A stretch of DNA of 64,000 bases from Kalaharituber pfeilii (taxonomy: Eukaryota; Ascomycota; Pezizomycetes; Pezizales; Pezizaceae): contig WHUZ01000023.1 in the NCBI GenBank assembly GCA_015179045.1, positions 372,001 through 436,000 on the forward strand, given 5' to 3'. How positions within the stretch are numbered: position 1 is the stretch's first letter; every line of letters starts with the position of its first letter. This document shows, in pieces, positions 1 through 12,300 of this stretch. The notes beneath the pieces are model-generated. The model was not told the DNA's origin. It did no database searches and worked only from the letters and a program-made list of their open reading frames with translations. The position numbers and the translations under genes are program-made.

Positions 1-382
1 TAATAGTTGAACTCTTAGTAGATATAATGGAGCTTGCATCAGAAATATCAATGGCAACGCTTGATTGATCCTCAATAATAGTTGAACTTTGAGCCTCAAT
101 TATAATTGCAGGGAGCTCCAGCAATTTCTGTAGCTTTGGATTTTGGAGAATTGCATTCAGCCTCTCGAGGATCTTGCGCTGCTGCTGAAGAATCTGCTCC
201 GCTTTGTCTGATAGTTGGTTGTTTTTCTTCCTGTAGACTACCTGCTGTGCATATTCTCTATATAAGTCAAACTGTGCGATTAGTTCTTGGCAAGACTCTG
301 GGGCGTCTTTGACGTTCTTGAGATATATAATGAGTTTGATTGATAACGGCACAATGCTTAGCGCAAGCCCGGCGCAATCCAT
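1..382 (-). CDS. N-terminal fragment of a HeLo-like NLR (STAND) protein, partial at window edge
   Basis: Reading the minus strand from an ATG at 382, 127 codons stay open to the window edge. The peptide begins MDCAGLALSIVPLSIKLI and aligns almost residue for residue with the first exon of the gene starting at 24146 (MDATGLAMSIVPLAIKL...). Shared stretches include a Cys-Xaa-Glu-Leu motif, a Q/K-rich predicted helix and a Ser/Thr-rich linker. This is the style of the HeLo-like N-terminal domain of fungal STAND proteins (Pfam Helo_like_N), an alpha-helical signalling region normally followed by NACHT and repeats. The NACHT and repeat parts lie outside the window. The gene is divergent from the CorA-like gene at 2896. 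The start is chosen because it coincides exactly with the start of the full-length paralogue. Whether the rest of the gene is intact cannot be seen. Confidence 0.8.
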   Translation of the reverse strand, partial: MDCAGLALSIVPLSIKLIIYLKNVKDAPESCQELIAQFDLYREYAQQVVYRKKNNQLSDKAEQILQQQRKILERLNAILQNPKLQKLLELPAIIIEAQSSTIIEDQSSVAIDISDASSIISTKSSTI

Positions 383-2895
383 GCTGGCTATACAGAATAA
401 TCCGCTGATACTGTGAGTGAAACTCGTGTGAAGGTGCAGGGTGCGGAGTTATAACCTTAAATGTGGGAGTGATCATTGATCGTGCTTTCGATAAGCTTTC
501 GATTTCTTTTGATCAGATCCCCGCAAGCAAGAGGCTCAATAGTAGAAAAAGAAAAATTGACCGGGATGTGCTTCTTCTCGGTATTTTCGGTCAATCTAGG
601 ACCAATTTGGCATAGGCCAGACATCCAGCACATTACTACACCACATTCATTAGCGGTATTCAGATTAGACTGTCTCCATACAGAATGAAATCCGGCGGTT
701 GAGATCTGAGTGCCAGTATCCTCTCGTGAAAATCGGATTGGATTTTGAAAATGGAAAACGGTTTTGACTCTGAAAATCCACCCAGATTTATGCCTGCCGA
801 GGTCCCGAATACTGCGTCAGGGACCGCAATATGCATCATATATGCAACGCCGTATGCAGTTGTCCCAAAAATCCTAGCCTCGTCCCCAGCAAAAATCCAA
901 CCAGATTTATTTCACGAAAAAATGCGAAAATAATTCGGTTTAATCGGTTTGCAACATCAAAATACCGGATAGAATTTTTCTAATCTGAATACCGCTAATA
1001 TTGTAACTACTATCACGACAGACAACAGGCCACTTTACCACCTATAGGTCGGTTCGGAAAGTAGAAAACTTGCCCCTTATTCCAGCAGCCGCAAACAGTC
1101 TTCACCTCAAGCAGGGGCCCATACATCCTCTAAAAGGCAACGAATTGACACTTGCGTGCCGTTTTCGCATGCGCATGTCCGATAAGGCCGGCTAACACAA
1201 TTGTGACAATTTTGACATCGTTAGAGAAGTAGATGGTGAGGAACAACGTTTCTTGGAGAGCTAGCTATAGGAGCGAGTAGCTAAGATTATATCCTTGAAT
1301 CCATGAAGTGCAGATGCATGAACTCCGAAGAGATTACTGAACCTAGCAAATGCGTTTGGAACGAAAGCTACATGTCTAATCGCACAACACCTTGTTTAGC
1401 AGTCTCGAGACCGCTTGTTTCGCTCCCATGATAAAGATTTCGAATGCTAGTGGGAAATTGCAAGCCTTTAGTATCAGTACCTGCCTCGGCAACGTTGGCA
1501 CTGTGGGAGGGGTCAACGAGGAAAGTTCAATGAAGGGGAACAAGAACACAAAAAGGTAAAAGGACTAGAGATCGGGACGCAAGACGAAGACCGGTTTACT
1601 ATATCCCAAGAGCACGACGAAACAACTGTAAGACTGAACAGAATAACGACCCAGTTATACTGTGACCATCCACGATGATGATGATGATCTGAGGAGGCCC
1701 CCTCCTCTCCCTCAAGAAATACCCGTTCCTGGTACCCCCTTCCCTTTTTGGTAGCCTCCTCCCCCAGGCCTTCACCCACCGTTGCATTTGAAGTGCCAAG
1801 ATTCCCACAGCACCATTATGTGCGACTAGTCTAAATGTTCGACCAATGTTCAGGCTGCGACAGCACTATCGGAGGAAGTGGAGAACATTCGAGACTGGGT
1901 GAACCTGAGTGGGAAGAAGTCTTAACCTTAACATACACCAAATCAAAGGTCTCCTGCTAGCACCACAAGACAAAGCCCAACAAGAACGTGCACCCTAAAA
2001 CAGTAAGTGATCGTCAGTGTTCATGATATGCATAACCGAAAGACGCTCTATGAATTCAGCATCTGTCGGCAGCAGAGGTCTGTGACAGCCTCTCTGCAGG
2101 AGAAGTAGTTGACAAAGCTCGTGGCAGAATACTTCTTTTTTAAGAATAGGTTGCTTATCTGAGATCTGCCTTCGAATTTTCTTCCTTCGCTGGCTTGGTT
2201 TAGGAGGCATGGAGTTGTACGGCGCAGCGGGAAGGAAGTATAAGGTTGATGGGCGATGGTGAATTGATTGGTCGTTAACCACATGTCACCCAATGGCCTG
2301 AATTAACTGGTTGCTACGCAATCCTGAGACCGGATCTGAACTCGAGTACATCGTGCATGCTGCAGAGACCACAATCAGCACGCGAAGGTCGAAACACACA
2401 ATCTACCTGGTAGGTAGGCATCCTTTCAGTACAACAAACAGTGGAGAATTTGATCTCGGAGGAAAATCGGTGCGCAGCTAATTCCAGCTCCGTAATAGGC
2501 CAGTAGATCACACAGTTACAGTCGGCAATACCTATGAGTGACCGAGCACCTACTAGTAATCGGTAAGCGACGGTACTCATATCCTACCAAAAACTGATGA
2601 GACATCAAAAGGGGTTTTTTTTGGTCACATAACCCCGCATACAGGCTACCAGCCTATGGCAGGGAAAGCTAGTTTCAACTCGTGGCTCTCTACTGGCATT
2701 CAGATTCTGGTTGTCGCAACGAACGGATATTCAAATTAGGGAGCCTTGTGAGTGGGTATATCCAATGCCTTGAGGCTGAACGCTAATGCCAGTATCAAGT
2801 GGGGAAAAAAATACACTGATTAGCACAACGAGGAAAAAAACGTAAAAAAAAAAAAAAAAAAAATAGAAAGAAAATTTGATTATCGAGGAGGAGAA
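383..2895. other. Intergenic region between divergent NLR and CorA-like genes
   Basis: No convincing gene is visible; the short open frames have no recognisable content. About 383-450 resembles the 5' flank of the NLR at 24146 but lacks the LTR found there. About 1690-1810 resembles 28455-28610 (shared CCTCAAGAAATACC and AATGCCAAGA blocks). About 2740-2800 resembles 30570-30620. These patches are remnants of a duplicated spacer. A homopolymeric A-run lies at about 2845-2863. Confidence 0.6.
2740..2895 (+). promoter_or_regulatory. Conserved 5' flank of CorA-like copy 1
   Basis: The stretch containing CTTGTGAGTGGGTATATCCA has a close counterpart at about 30569-30590, at about the same distance upstream of the paralogous start codon. 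Both starts read MSQQV. Retention in both copies suggests promoter or leader function, but no core element such as a clear TATA box is visible. Confidence 0.35.
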
Positions 2896-5800
2896 ATGTC
2901 TCAGCAGGTCAATCTCTCGACGAAAGTGGCAAAATCAGACTGGAACAAGAAATACTTTCCGGAGCAAGCTCAATCTCCAGCCTGGGATACAACCCGAACT
3001 GAAACAGATAGTGAAGATGATGAAGATGAATATTCATTAGATGATGAGACTTTCCTTCAGTTTTCTGACGATGAGGAGAAGGAGAGGGAGGAAGGAGATG
3101 GGAGAGAGGGGAGGAGCAAAGGAGGGAGATATCCCGAGGACCAGTTTTCTGAAGATGAGAAGAAAGGGAGAGAGTGGGATTACAAAGGAGAGGTATACCC
3201 CGAGGAGGAAAGTGGCAGAAAAAGGCCAACAATGGTGACAAAGCCGAGGGTGACGGTGACCTTTCCACCACTGCCGCAGGTGGGAACAGCACTGCAGAGC
3301 AACGTGCGCAGGCTGGGGCGGAGGAAAGAGCTGCAGATGATGCGGAGGGAGAAGTTGCGCTGGGGCTTCGAGAAGAGCAGCCCGCTGATTGCGATTGGGG
3401 TGGAGGAAGCAGAAGGTGCGAGGCAAACGCAGGCTCGAGAAGGAGGAGAAGGAGACAAGGGCAGGATGGGCAGCATCGACACTAGAGCGTCCTCGAGCCA
3501 GGGGCGGCGCGGGCGGAATTACAAGAAGGGATACTACCAGGGTGGCAGTCTCTCCATCATCACAATCCACAAGGAGTACAGATTCGAGACTGAGGAGCGC
3601 AGCACCCCTCCCCACTTCCCGCAGGCCCTTGTGACCAACGACAGCGCTGAAGGGGCGGGGCAGGAGTCGCAGCCACCGCCGACTAGCGGAGAGGACGCAC
3701 AGCTGAAACAGGAAGACAAGCGGAAAACCAAGACTGAGAAAGCGGGCACGTCACCAGCGGCAGCAGTGGGGATGGGGAAGTTGCTGGAGTTGCTGTGGGG
3801 CATCACGATCCCCGAGGAGTACACGTTTGAGACTGAGCAGCCCGGCACTCCTGCACACATCCCGCAAAGCCTTGTGGCCGGCGACAGCACCGACGGGGCG
3901 GGGCAGGGGCTGCCGCCACCGCCGTTCAGCGGGGACGACGCACAGCTGAAGCAGGGAGGCAAGAGGAAGAACAAGACGGAGGAAGCAGGTACATCACTAG
4001 CCGGAGGGCCAGCAGCAGCGGGGGTGGGAAAGCGGCGGGGATTACTGTGGGGCAGGAAGAAGCTGCTGGCGTCCCCGCTCCTGTGCGATGCCGACGCCTT
4101 TGACGCATACGAGGGGAACGGCGCATGTGAGTACCCTCTCACTTTGTAGGGCTAGGAGTCTACCCGCTAGCTGACGGTGCGAATACGCATAGTCTCACAG
4201 GCGAACATTAGAATTGGGTGAGTACTGTACTGGCACGACCTTGATGCCACTCCCCCCTTCCTACCACTCCATTCCTCCCTCTCCCCATCCCCTCGCCTCC
4301 TTCCCCTAAGCTAATCTTCTGCCATGTCTGTCTGTCTACAGCTTCGCAGATGGACTGTTCGAGTACCCCCTCCACCCCGGATATTCTTGGATCCTGCAGA
4401 GCATGCTATCAGACCCCCTTGTGCTTCCTTTCGAAGCCTACTTGTACGACGTTGCGAAGCGGCCAGAGTTCACAGTCGATTGTAGATGGTTGACGGAGAA
4501 TGGTAAGCCTAAGAGGCCTGCTCTGGCAGGCTGACCGCCAAACACGAATTACCTCCGTGCACTAGCATCATGGCTAACCCACCTGGCTGCTCACCAAATA
4601 TTCACAGACCTCTTCATTATCTTCGATATACTCACCCCAGGCCCGGAAACTTATGGAGCCCCAATGGCTTTTTGTCCTATCACTGGAGAGCCTGTTACTC
4701 TACGGCGTTTCCGCACCCCAAACAACCGGCCATATCTACCTCTCGGGGGCTGGACCGGAGATGTAGTCGATTCAGAAAATAACCAATTTACATATGTCGA
4801 ACGCTACTTCATTTGGGTCAACCGTGATGGCAGCGGTGTTAGAGAGGGCTCTGCACGCTGGCCTCCTGCATCAGCACGCAAGAAGAGGCATCTTGAAAAG
4901 TCATCAGCTTTGCCAATATTGTCACTTCCTTCTGGAACACCAAAGGAGCAATACTCTGTTGTCATTGGGCTTGACAATGGACTTGAAAAAGATCACAAGA
5001 ATGGAGAACAACCTGAGTGCACTAGGAGTCATCCTAAATGCCTCAAGACACTTGAGAAACATATCAAGGTAAAGTTAGAGACTGACAAGATATGGTTACA
5101 GAAAATGATTGATGCACCAGCATACTGGATAGTACAAGAGATAATTGCAACACTTCTGGATGGCCAACTGAAAGGATTATTGGCTGAAGCAAGAAACAGA
5201 GTCAACAAGCAGGTGAGTGATCCATCGGTTGTCATTTTATCCTTGGCTGGATAGCATCACCGTTACTTATTACACAAGCTGACTGATCGTGGGATTTAGC
5301 GCAAGAAAGCTCTGATTATAGAACCGATTGCAAGAGCTATTCATTTACTGACCAACGAAGTTGATATGATGCAAGAGTTAGTTGGAATAATGGAAGAATA
5401 TATCCAGTTTGTGAGCTCATTCGAATTGGCCTATCATAGCTTTGAGGACTACTCTTCAGACTCTGCAACAGCCACTACGCTTGAAAAAGAAAAAGAGGCC
5501 AAGCAGAAGAAGCTCAAGTTGAAAGGGATTCCTCCACCAGACAAGGTTGTCAGACGTAGATTCATGATGCTACGCAAGACACTGGAGGGATATCGAGACA
5601 GCTTGGTAGATATTAAAGGGGACTTGGAGTATACAATTAACATGGTAAGTTGAGCATTACCATTCAGAGGATAGTGTCATTGCATAATGAGCGAACTAAT
5701 GAACCATTCTGTGAACAAAAAAACAGATTTTAAGCACTGTCCAAGCAAATGAATCTTCAGTCTCTCTACGACAAAGCGGAATGGGTTACTACCAGGCTGA

Positions 5801-7485
5801 GAAGATGAAAAAGCAGTCAAAAGTAGGTCAAAGACCCAGTTCAGGTGGAAATCAAACCTAAGCTCCAATGCAGCCGAACGGCATGCGGCGTTCAACAAAC
5901 ATACCATCCCGACATGTTCGTAGCGAAGAAGGCGCATCTCCCAGTTCCATCCAGGAGAATGCCCCTGTACAGCCGGATGCACATAAACATCAAAATATGG
6001 AGGCGGTGCCAATTATTATGGCTGCCAGCAACGCTTCTGTGTCGTCAATAATGGGACAGCAAGACATGGATGTGATTCGAAGTAGGGACAAGGGGTTACT
6101 GAAAGACTCAGCAAATAGAGATTCGGCGCTGTCGCTGCCCCTCTTGGTTCCTAACGCACAAAATGATACCGCGAACTTAGAAGGCATGCTGAAGGTGCAG
6201 AGAACAAAGACAAGCTCGCTATATAAGTCGGTACCTACGGCCACTCCCCTAATGGCGGAGGCCCCAGCATCACCTAAAAGTCCTTCGCCTTCCAACTCTC
6301 CCCCACAAGAAGATGCCTTAGATAGAAATCAGCAACCACAAAAAGGGCCAACATTAGGGTCCCTTGTTGGCAGCAGATACTCACCAACTTATGGTGTTGC
6401 TAGTGAAACCTTGGTCCCAAAATCCCCTGCTACGCCTCAATCTCCCGGACGTTCTGAAATGCCATCCTTTGGGAGTACATGCCGTCACAACCAGACAGAG
6501 GTAACTATTCTACAGCTAAGATCCAAGGTCCATTCATACGGAAAATGAAAACTAACCTCTAATGCAGTCGAAAGGCATGCGGTGGTTGAAGTCACCCCTA
6601 TCATCCCACCATGGTCGTAGCAAAGGCGCGCCCCTCAACTCTACGCTGGAAAATGTCCTTGCATGGCCGGATGCACATAAAAATGAAATCAGCGAGGCGA
6701 AGCCAACGGCCCCTAGCAACGCTTCTTTGTTGTCAACAGTGGGACAGATTGGGGCTACATACAGTTACAGCCATACTGTCGCATGTCCACCACCTACACC
6801 GCTCACATCGCACACAGCAACCACTTTTGCTCGAACTCCCCACAATGGCACACCTGGCATTCGCGACGCCGCAGGAGACCACCGATCCAGTGGTGGCTCA
6901 ATTCACAATGTCACTGGAAACGACTTCCCTCAACAGTCACTATATGTCCCACCTTCACACACCCCGGGTGGTACCAGCAGAGGCACGGGTGGGGGCTTCC
7001 TTTCTCCCTCCCAAACTCACACCCCAACCATCAGCCGTCGTAACAGTGTGCCAGGCGGCGAAGAGGACGCCGAGTTTGACAGGATGATCTCTCACATAGA
7101 GGCATTAGGTTCGATGTCGTTTAGCGCACTCTATCAGCAGGGTGCAGCGTATGAGCAGCGGCCCCTGTTAGTGCTAAGGAGTGGAAGTGCAGCCCCCATT
7201 TTCGTGGGAAGTAGCGAGAGAGATGCGTATGTTGATGGGGTGAATACCGGGAGCTCAACGTCTGAGCCGGCAACGACTGGAGATGGGACTGAGAAGGAGG
7301 GTGATACTGAGGAAGGTACCAGGGGAAGGCCTCTGTGGAGACGTAAGTCAAAGAAGACGCAGAAGGAGGAGGAGGCAGTGGTGGAGGGGTTATTGAGGTT
7401 TGAACGTCCGAGAAGTTTGTGGTCAAGAGTGCCGTCCTGGTCGAATACGTCTGGGAAAGAGGGGAGCAATGAAACAGAAACCTGA
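2896..7485 (+). CDS. CorA-like family protein, paralogue 1, lacking the transmembrane segments
   Basis: Seven-exon model: 2896-4126, 4350-4502, 4618 replaced by 4608-5212, 5300-5644, 5727-5822, 5874-6500, 6568-7485. All junctions are GT-AG and in phase, giving about 1324 residues. The acceptor of intron 1 could instead be 4341. The N-terminal ~410 residues are acidic and low-complexity, with one internal duplication. The core (exons 2-5, from GLFEYPLHPGYSWILQSM) matches copy 2 at 30696 closely and ends in a helical region that in CorA-like proteins leads into the membrane helices. Here the sequence after AEKMKKQSK goes directly to the cytosolic tail: the GMN motif and both helices are missing, yet the frame is kept. 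The tail is Ser/Pro-rich and contains a partial duplication. The protein is probably soluble and cannot be an ion channel by itself. It could be a decoy, a regulator or a decaying gene. Confidence 0.8.
3559..4055 (+). repeat. Internal tandem duplication in exon 1 of CorA-like copy 1
   Basis: Two roughly 245-bp units encode diverged ~82-residue blocks. The first begins ITIHKEYRFETEE and the second ITIPEEYTFETEQ; both contain a GAGQ...PPP...DAQLKQ core and end in a LLWG-like motif. Copy 2 (30696) has one unit only, so the duplication arose in copy 1. Confidence 0.75.
5874..6765 (+). repeat. Duplicated segment spanning the transmembrane-deletion junction
   Basis: About 190 bp at 5865-6060 recurs at 6560-6755. 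It includes the intron 3' end (AATGCAG), the ATGCGG codons, the junction filler, the CGTAGC motif and the GGATGCACATAAA block. Both copies carry the same deletion junction. Each is an exon start preceded by a short intron (5823-5873 and 6501-6567), so the duplication added an intron as well as coding sequence. Confidence 0.75.
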
Positions 7486-9362
7486 GGGATGAATGAGCGT
7501 GTTTAAATAGTGACAGGCAAAAACGCCAGTGTTACGGACAATTGCAGGGTGCGAATATGCAGGTTGGATGGATTAAGGGTGCAGTGGGCAACATATTGGC
7601 CAAGGTCGGGGCGGTTTAGATTTTTCATATATAACTGAAGACTCTGGTGCTGCTAGTAGAAGAAAGAGCTGTGATATTATCGCTTATGTATCATGGGGAG
7701 AAGGTATAAAATGTCCTTTTTACTTTATTTTTATACAATATTGGGATATTTAAATACAAAATTTCCACTAGGAAAAAGCAGAACTCTTTTTTCCAACAAT
7801 TTTGAAATTTCCAGATTTTTTTCGTCACCACACAAAAACCTTTCCGTGGAAAACGCAAGTACAACTCAACATCGGACGGAAATCTGTTCAATGTGTTCTG
7901 TTTATGCAGCCTCCAATAATTCCGAACTTATGCAAACTCGTTGCAAGCTTGGTCTTTTCAGCATGCAATTCTACCTGCATACGTATAGGGAGATCTCAGG
8001 AAGAGAAGCGAGGGGTACTCCGATATAAGAGAACACTTGAGTAGTACTTACCTAGCCTCGTGTGCTGCTACTAGGTAGGATAATGATATCTGCTATTACT
8101 TATTGGCAAGGTATCACTTTTGTGTCAAATTAGGAGCTCTTATCGATCTGGCCCTTCCAGTCTACACTTCCTCTCGCCATTTCCTTTTGCTGACAAAAAA
8201 GAGTTCTCCGGTCATCGTTATCTTGAGAGCAAGAAAGATCCAAGAACATGCATTGGATACAGCCTATGTCACTGCCCCAACATCAAAATGATTGAGCGTG
8301 GTTTCAAGATGTAACATGCCTGCGCTATCTGGGAATGTAGAACTGAGTCAAGCGGTTGTATAAACGTCAGAGAAGAAGTTAGACTTGTCTACGTCGATAC
8401 ATACTCTTCAGCTCCCTATATGGACCTTCAGTGCCGTAGTCCAATCAGCTATTCGGTGATCACGAAGATTATGACAACCACAGGGGCGATTCACCCCCCA
8501 CTAGGGCCCGATATGCTGCTCTAGAGCGGATGCGGTCCCGAGTGGGCAGGATTACAGGGGTGGCCGGCCAATCAACATACCAGTGCCCTTGTAGCGGAAG
8601 CCAGAAAGGCGAGAAGCCAGACAAATTGTGTGGAAAAAGGACGACTATTCAGAACATGAAGGCTGAGTATTTGAATGGGAGGGCCAGCGTTTTGTTATCA
8701 CTTAGGTACAGTACCTAAGACATGTAGCCTGGTAGCCCCCCTCTTCCAAAATCAAAGCAATTCAATACAAATCATCAATTCTAGTTTAAACATTTGAGTT
8801 ACTATGGCTTGAGTAGTCAAGGAGGCATATGTTTCTCTGAAGATAAAAAATTTTTAGATTTTTTTGTTTGGCTTTCTTTTCTTTTTCCTTTTTCCCTTTT
8901 TTTTTCCCTTTTTTTTTTTTAAAGGTTACGATGTTCCCCACAAGAAAAGTTGCTCCCTTGATATGTGCCGGTAGGTGGCTGTTCAGCCGCATGCCTCACA
9001 TAACTGTACCGGTGGATCAAGGCAGGGTTGGTGATTCCAATTGGTGGGATGAATGACGGACCTGGCCAGTGAGGTATGATAGGAATTGATCGCAACTCGA
9101 GCAACTTAATATAGTATACATCCACTCTTACTTCCACCGAAGAATATGTCCGCATCTCCAAGTGTTCAATCTAACTAGCTATAGGATTTTGGAATCCAAA
9201 TCAGTTCAGAGTATCTCAAGCTTTGGAATTCAGAATACTCAGGCACATAACTGACACAAAACCACATATAACGGAAGAACCTCAAATATAAACAAGCTAA
9301 ATGGCACAAAGGCAGACGTAAGTTGCGCAATCAACCTCCTTGGAAATTTTTTTCACCGCATT
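7486..9362. other. Intergenic, 3' flank of CorA-like copy 1 and AT-rich spacer
   Basis: About 7510-7590 resembles 35025-35100 downstream of copy 2 (shared GCGAATATGCA and GGATGGAT motifs), probably a common 3' UTR. The rest is AT-rich, with a T-rich tract at about 8855-8925. I see no gene. Confidence 0.55.
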
Positions 9363-12300
9363 ATGCAGATATTGACAATTATTCCTTTTAGTGGGCGAGA
9401 AAATCTCGTTAATGCAGTTATTGAGTTTAGCGCAATCCTATCAGCCAAGGAAAGAAACACTCTAACGCAAACCAACACCATAACTGATATTTTGGATCTG
9501 ACAAAAGCCTTGCAAGATGCAAGAGTTTCGAGGAACAAAATCAAACAATGTGCAGCATTTTTGCAATCAGTCCAGCAATTCTCCAGTGTTGTGGATACGA
9601 TGATTCAGTTTACTCCAGCTATTTCTACGATGGTGTGGGGAAGTAGTACGATTTTGTTATTGGTACGCAGTGCATTGCATCGATCCGAACCTACGTTCTT
9701 GGGTATTGACATGACATGCTGGAACAGACGGCTCAAATTTACGTTCAATATTTCAGCGCAATCATCGATTTGCTTGAAAGACTAGGACTTCTATGCCCTA
9801 TATTCAAGGAATTTCAGGATTTGTGGCCTCATTACCTGGGTCTGCAAGATGCAGTCTTTGAGTACTACGCCCAGGTGGTGTTTTTCTGTACAGATGCTAT
9901 TAAATATTTGCGCAGGTCAAGTAAGCTAGAACATATTCTTATCTCTACCTTGAAGTGCAACAAATTATGATACTAGAAGCTTGCTGATAGCATGGTCAGG
10001 GAACTCAAAGATACTCAAGTCGTTCTTGCCACCGGTGAAAGATGAACTGCAAGATGTGGAAAAAAAACTTATCTTCCAACAGAAGATTGTGGAATATCAA
10101 ATTATTCTCGCCAAGGAAGATACAGCGAGAAAAGCGCGACAGCAGCAGATACTCTTTAACGTCAATTGGGAAGCGCACAAAGATGTAGAGCTGCAGGAGT
10201 GGGCGAAAACCAGGGACTTCGAACTAAAACAGAAGTTTCAGAAAAAGAGTCAGTTACTTGGCTCTCACTTGCATTAACTAAGGAGCGAAACTAACAAAAT
10301 ACGGATTGAACGGAGCAGTTGACGCACGCCAACAGCTACTGAAACAGATCTCTGACTATAACCATACGACCATGTTCTTGGAGTTCATGAAGGGCAGTCA
10401 TCCACGTACTGGAGAATGGCTGTATGAGATGGGCGAGTTCAAAGAATGGGTACAATCTCACCATTCTTCACTCCTCTGGTGCCATGGAATATGTAGGTGT
10501 GATCTTTGACCAGGTTCATGCAGAGTCACAACACTAACTGCTGCACATGTATTGTCTGTTCCTCACCTCAGCGGGATCAGGAAAATCAGTTTTATCAACC
10601 TCCGTTGTGAAGCATCTTATGGATACCTGTTTGCAGCAAACCACCTATGAACCTGGAAAAACATTCATTGGGTACTTTTTCTGCACCTTTTCTGACTATC
10701 ATTCACTTGTGTTCGAAGTAATTATAAGAAGCTTGATTAAGCAGATCCTTTCTGTTTTTCATGGCTCAGCTGAATTCGAAGAATATCTGGCTAAGTTCTT
10801 TAACCAATGCAACAACATCCCCTCTGTACATCAATGGCAAAAGCTTTTCATTCGTACTTGCAGCCTGCCCAATCACATCTATCTGATACTTGATGGGGTT
10901 GATGAATGCCATGATGACATCCAAGCGCAAATACTTGAATTGCTAAATGAAATGTTGAGCATACCACGGAGTATCAAAATCTACCTTTCTAGCCGCAAGG
11001 AGGTTTACTTGGCAAGGAACCTCACACATGCCATCTCAATATCACTTGATGATGTGAAGTGGCGCCCTGAAATTGAGGGATATATCGATGAGTCATTGAG
11101 GCAACGTTTGAATGATGGGAGATTGCAAATCGAAGATCCAACCATGGTAGAAGAAATTAAGCAGGCATTGATGGTGGGTGCTGAAGGAATGTAAGTGCAA
11201 AATCTATCTCTTTGCTCCATGAACCTGTACTAAACAGTTGCAACTTAGGTTCCGGTGGGTTACTTTACAGTTATATGATGTCTGTAGGCAGCTCAATGAT
11301 GAGGAGATCCGAGAGGCCTTACGATCACTGCCTCGTGATCTAGATGAGATATACATCAGAATGCTCCAACGCATTATCAAGGAGTACAAGAAGGATATCG
11401 CCGTAGAGGCATTCCGGTGGCTCACTAGAGCAAGGAGGCAGTTATCACTACGTGAACTTGTGGAGGCAGTGGTCATCAGAGATGAGGATACCGTGAGAGC
11501 ACAAGGGCTAAACCGCATTCCGACGGACCTAGGCAAAGTCATTGAGGCCTGTGGAGACTTTTTGGTGATAGAAGAGCCAGTCTGTGATTCGTCAACTGTC
11601 CGCTTCATACACTCGTCTGTAGTAACCTTTCTGCACAAATACAAGTTGCCAGTACAGCTAGAAGTATTTCGAATGGAGCCACAAACTACAGAAGCACATC
11701 TAGCCAAAAGGTGTTTACAATACTTGCATTTCCAGGACCTTCAAACCAAGAATGCCAACTTGAAAGTGTTTAGCCGAACTTCAGCAATGGGTGCAGACAC
11801 AGATGCAGCTACGTCTCAGATGCACAAATCTACTTTATACGATTATGTCATCAAGAACTGGCTCAGCCATTGCCAAAAACTACCAACAACCAGCGGATCC
11901 TCCATGGATGAAAAACAATACTGGACGTGGTTCAGGAACTTGGTCTTCAATGGATTTAACTCAATCAAATTCCCATGGCCATCAGATTCACCATCCACCG
12001 TAGATTACCCTCATCATGAGCTCTTCAAATGGGCAGTTCAGAACTCACATCAGGCACTAATTCAACTGATATTTCAAGAGGTAGCCTCAGTTGGCATTAC
12101 CCCTCCTCAGTATGTGGACGGTTTCCTTGTCTGGGCTTCTGCTGGCACAAAGTATCAATGCCTGGTTTCGGAGATGCCTTTGCTAGTGTCTGCTGCACTC
12201 GGATTTCCTTACTTGATTAGCTTCTATCTCAGCAAAGGCTCACAATTGGACTTTGAGTTTCATTTGCAGGAAACAGGAGAAAACCAAACAGCCCTCATGG

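Noticed and set aside
3037..4142. Long antisense frames over exon 1 of CorA-like copy 1 (and likewise 31327-31783 in copy 2)
   Set aside because: GC-rich, low-complexity coding DNA produces open antisense frames; the plus-strand frame is conserved between copies.
4195..4220. Microexon GCGAACATTAGAATTGG inside intron 1 of the CorA-like genes
   Set aside because: It would introduce a stop in copy 1 and give the wrong phase for the FADGLFEYP/GLFEYP exon in both copies; direct splicing to 4350 (31926 in copy 2) keeps the frame.
9301..9317. Upstream start MAQRQ with an intron before the DUF7708-type NLR
   Set aside because: Splicing from 9317 to 9369 puts the downstream exon out of frame and hits a stop at once.
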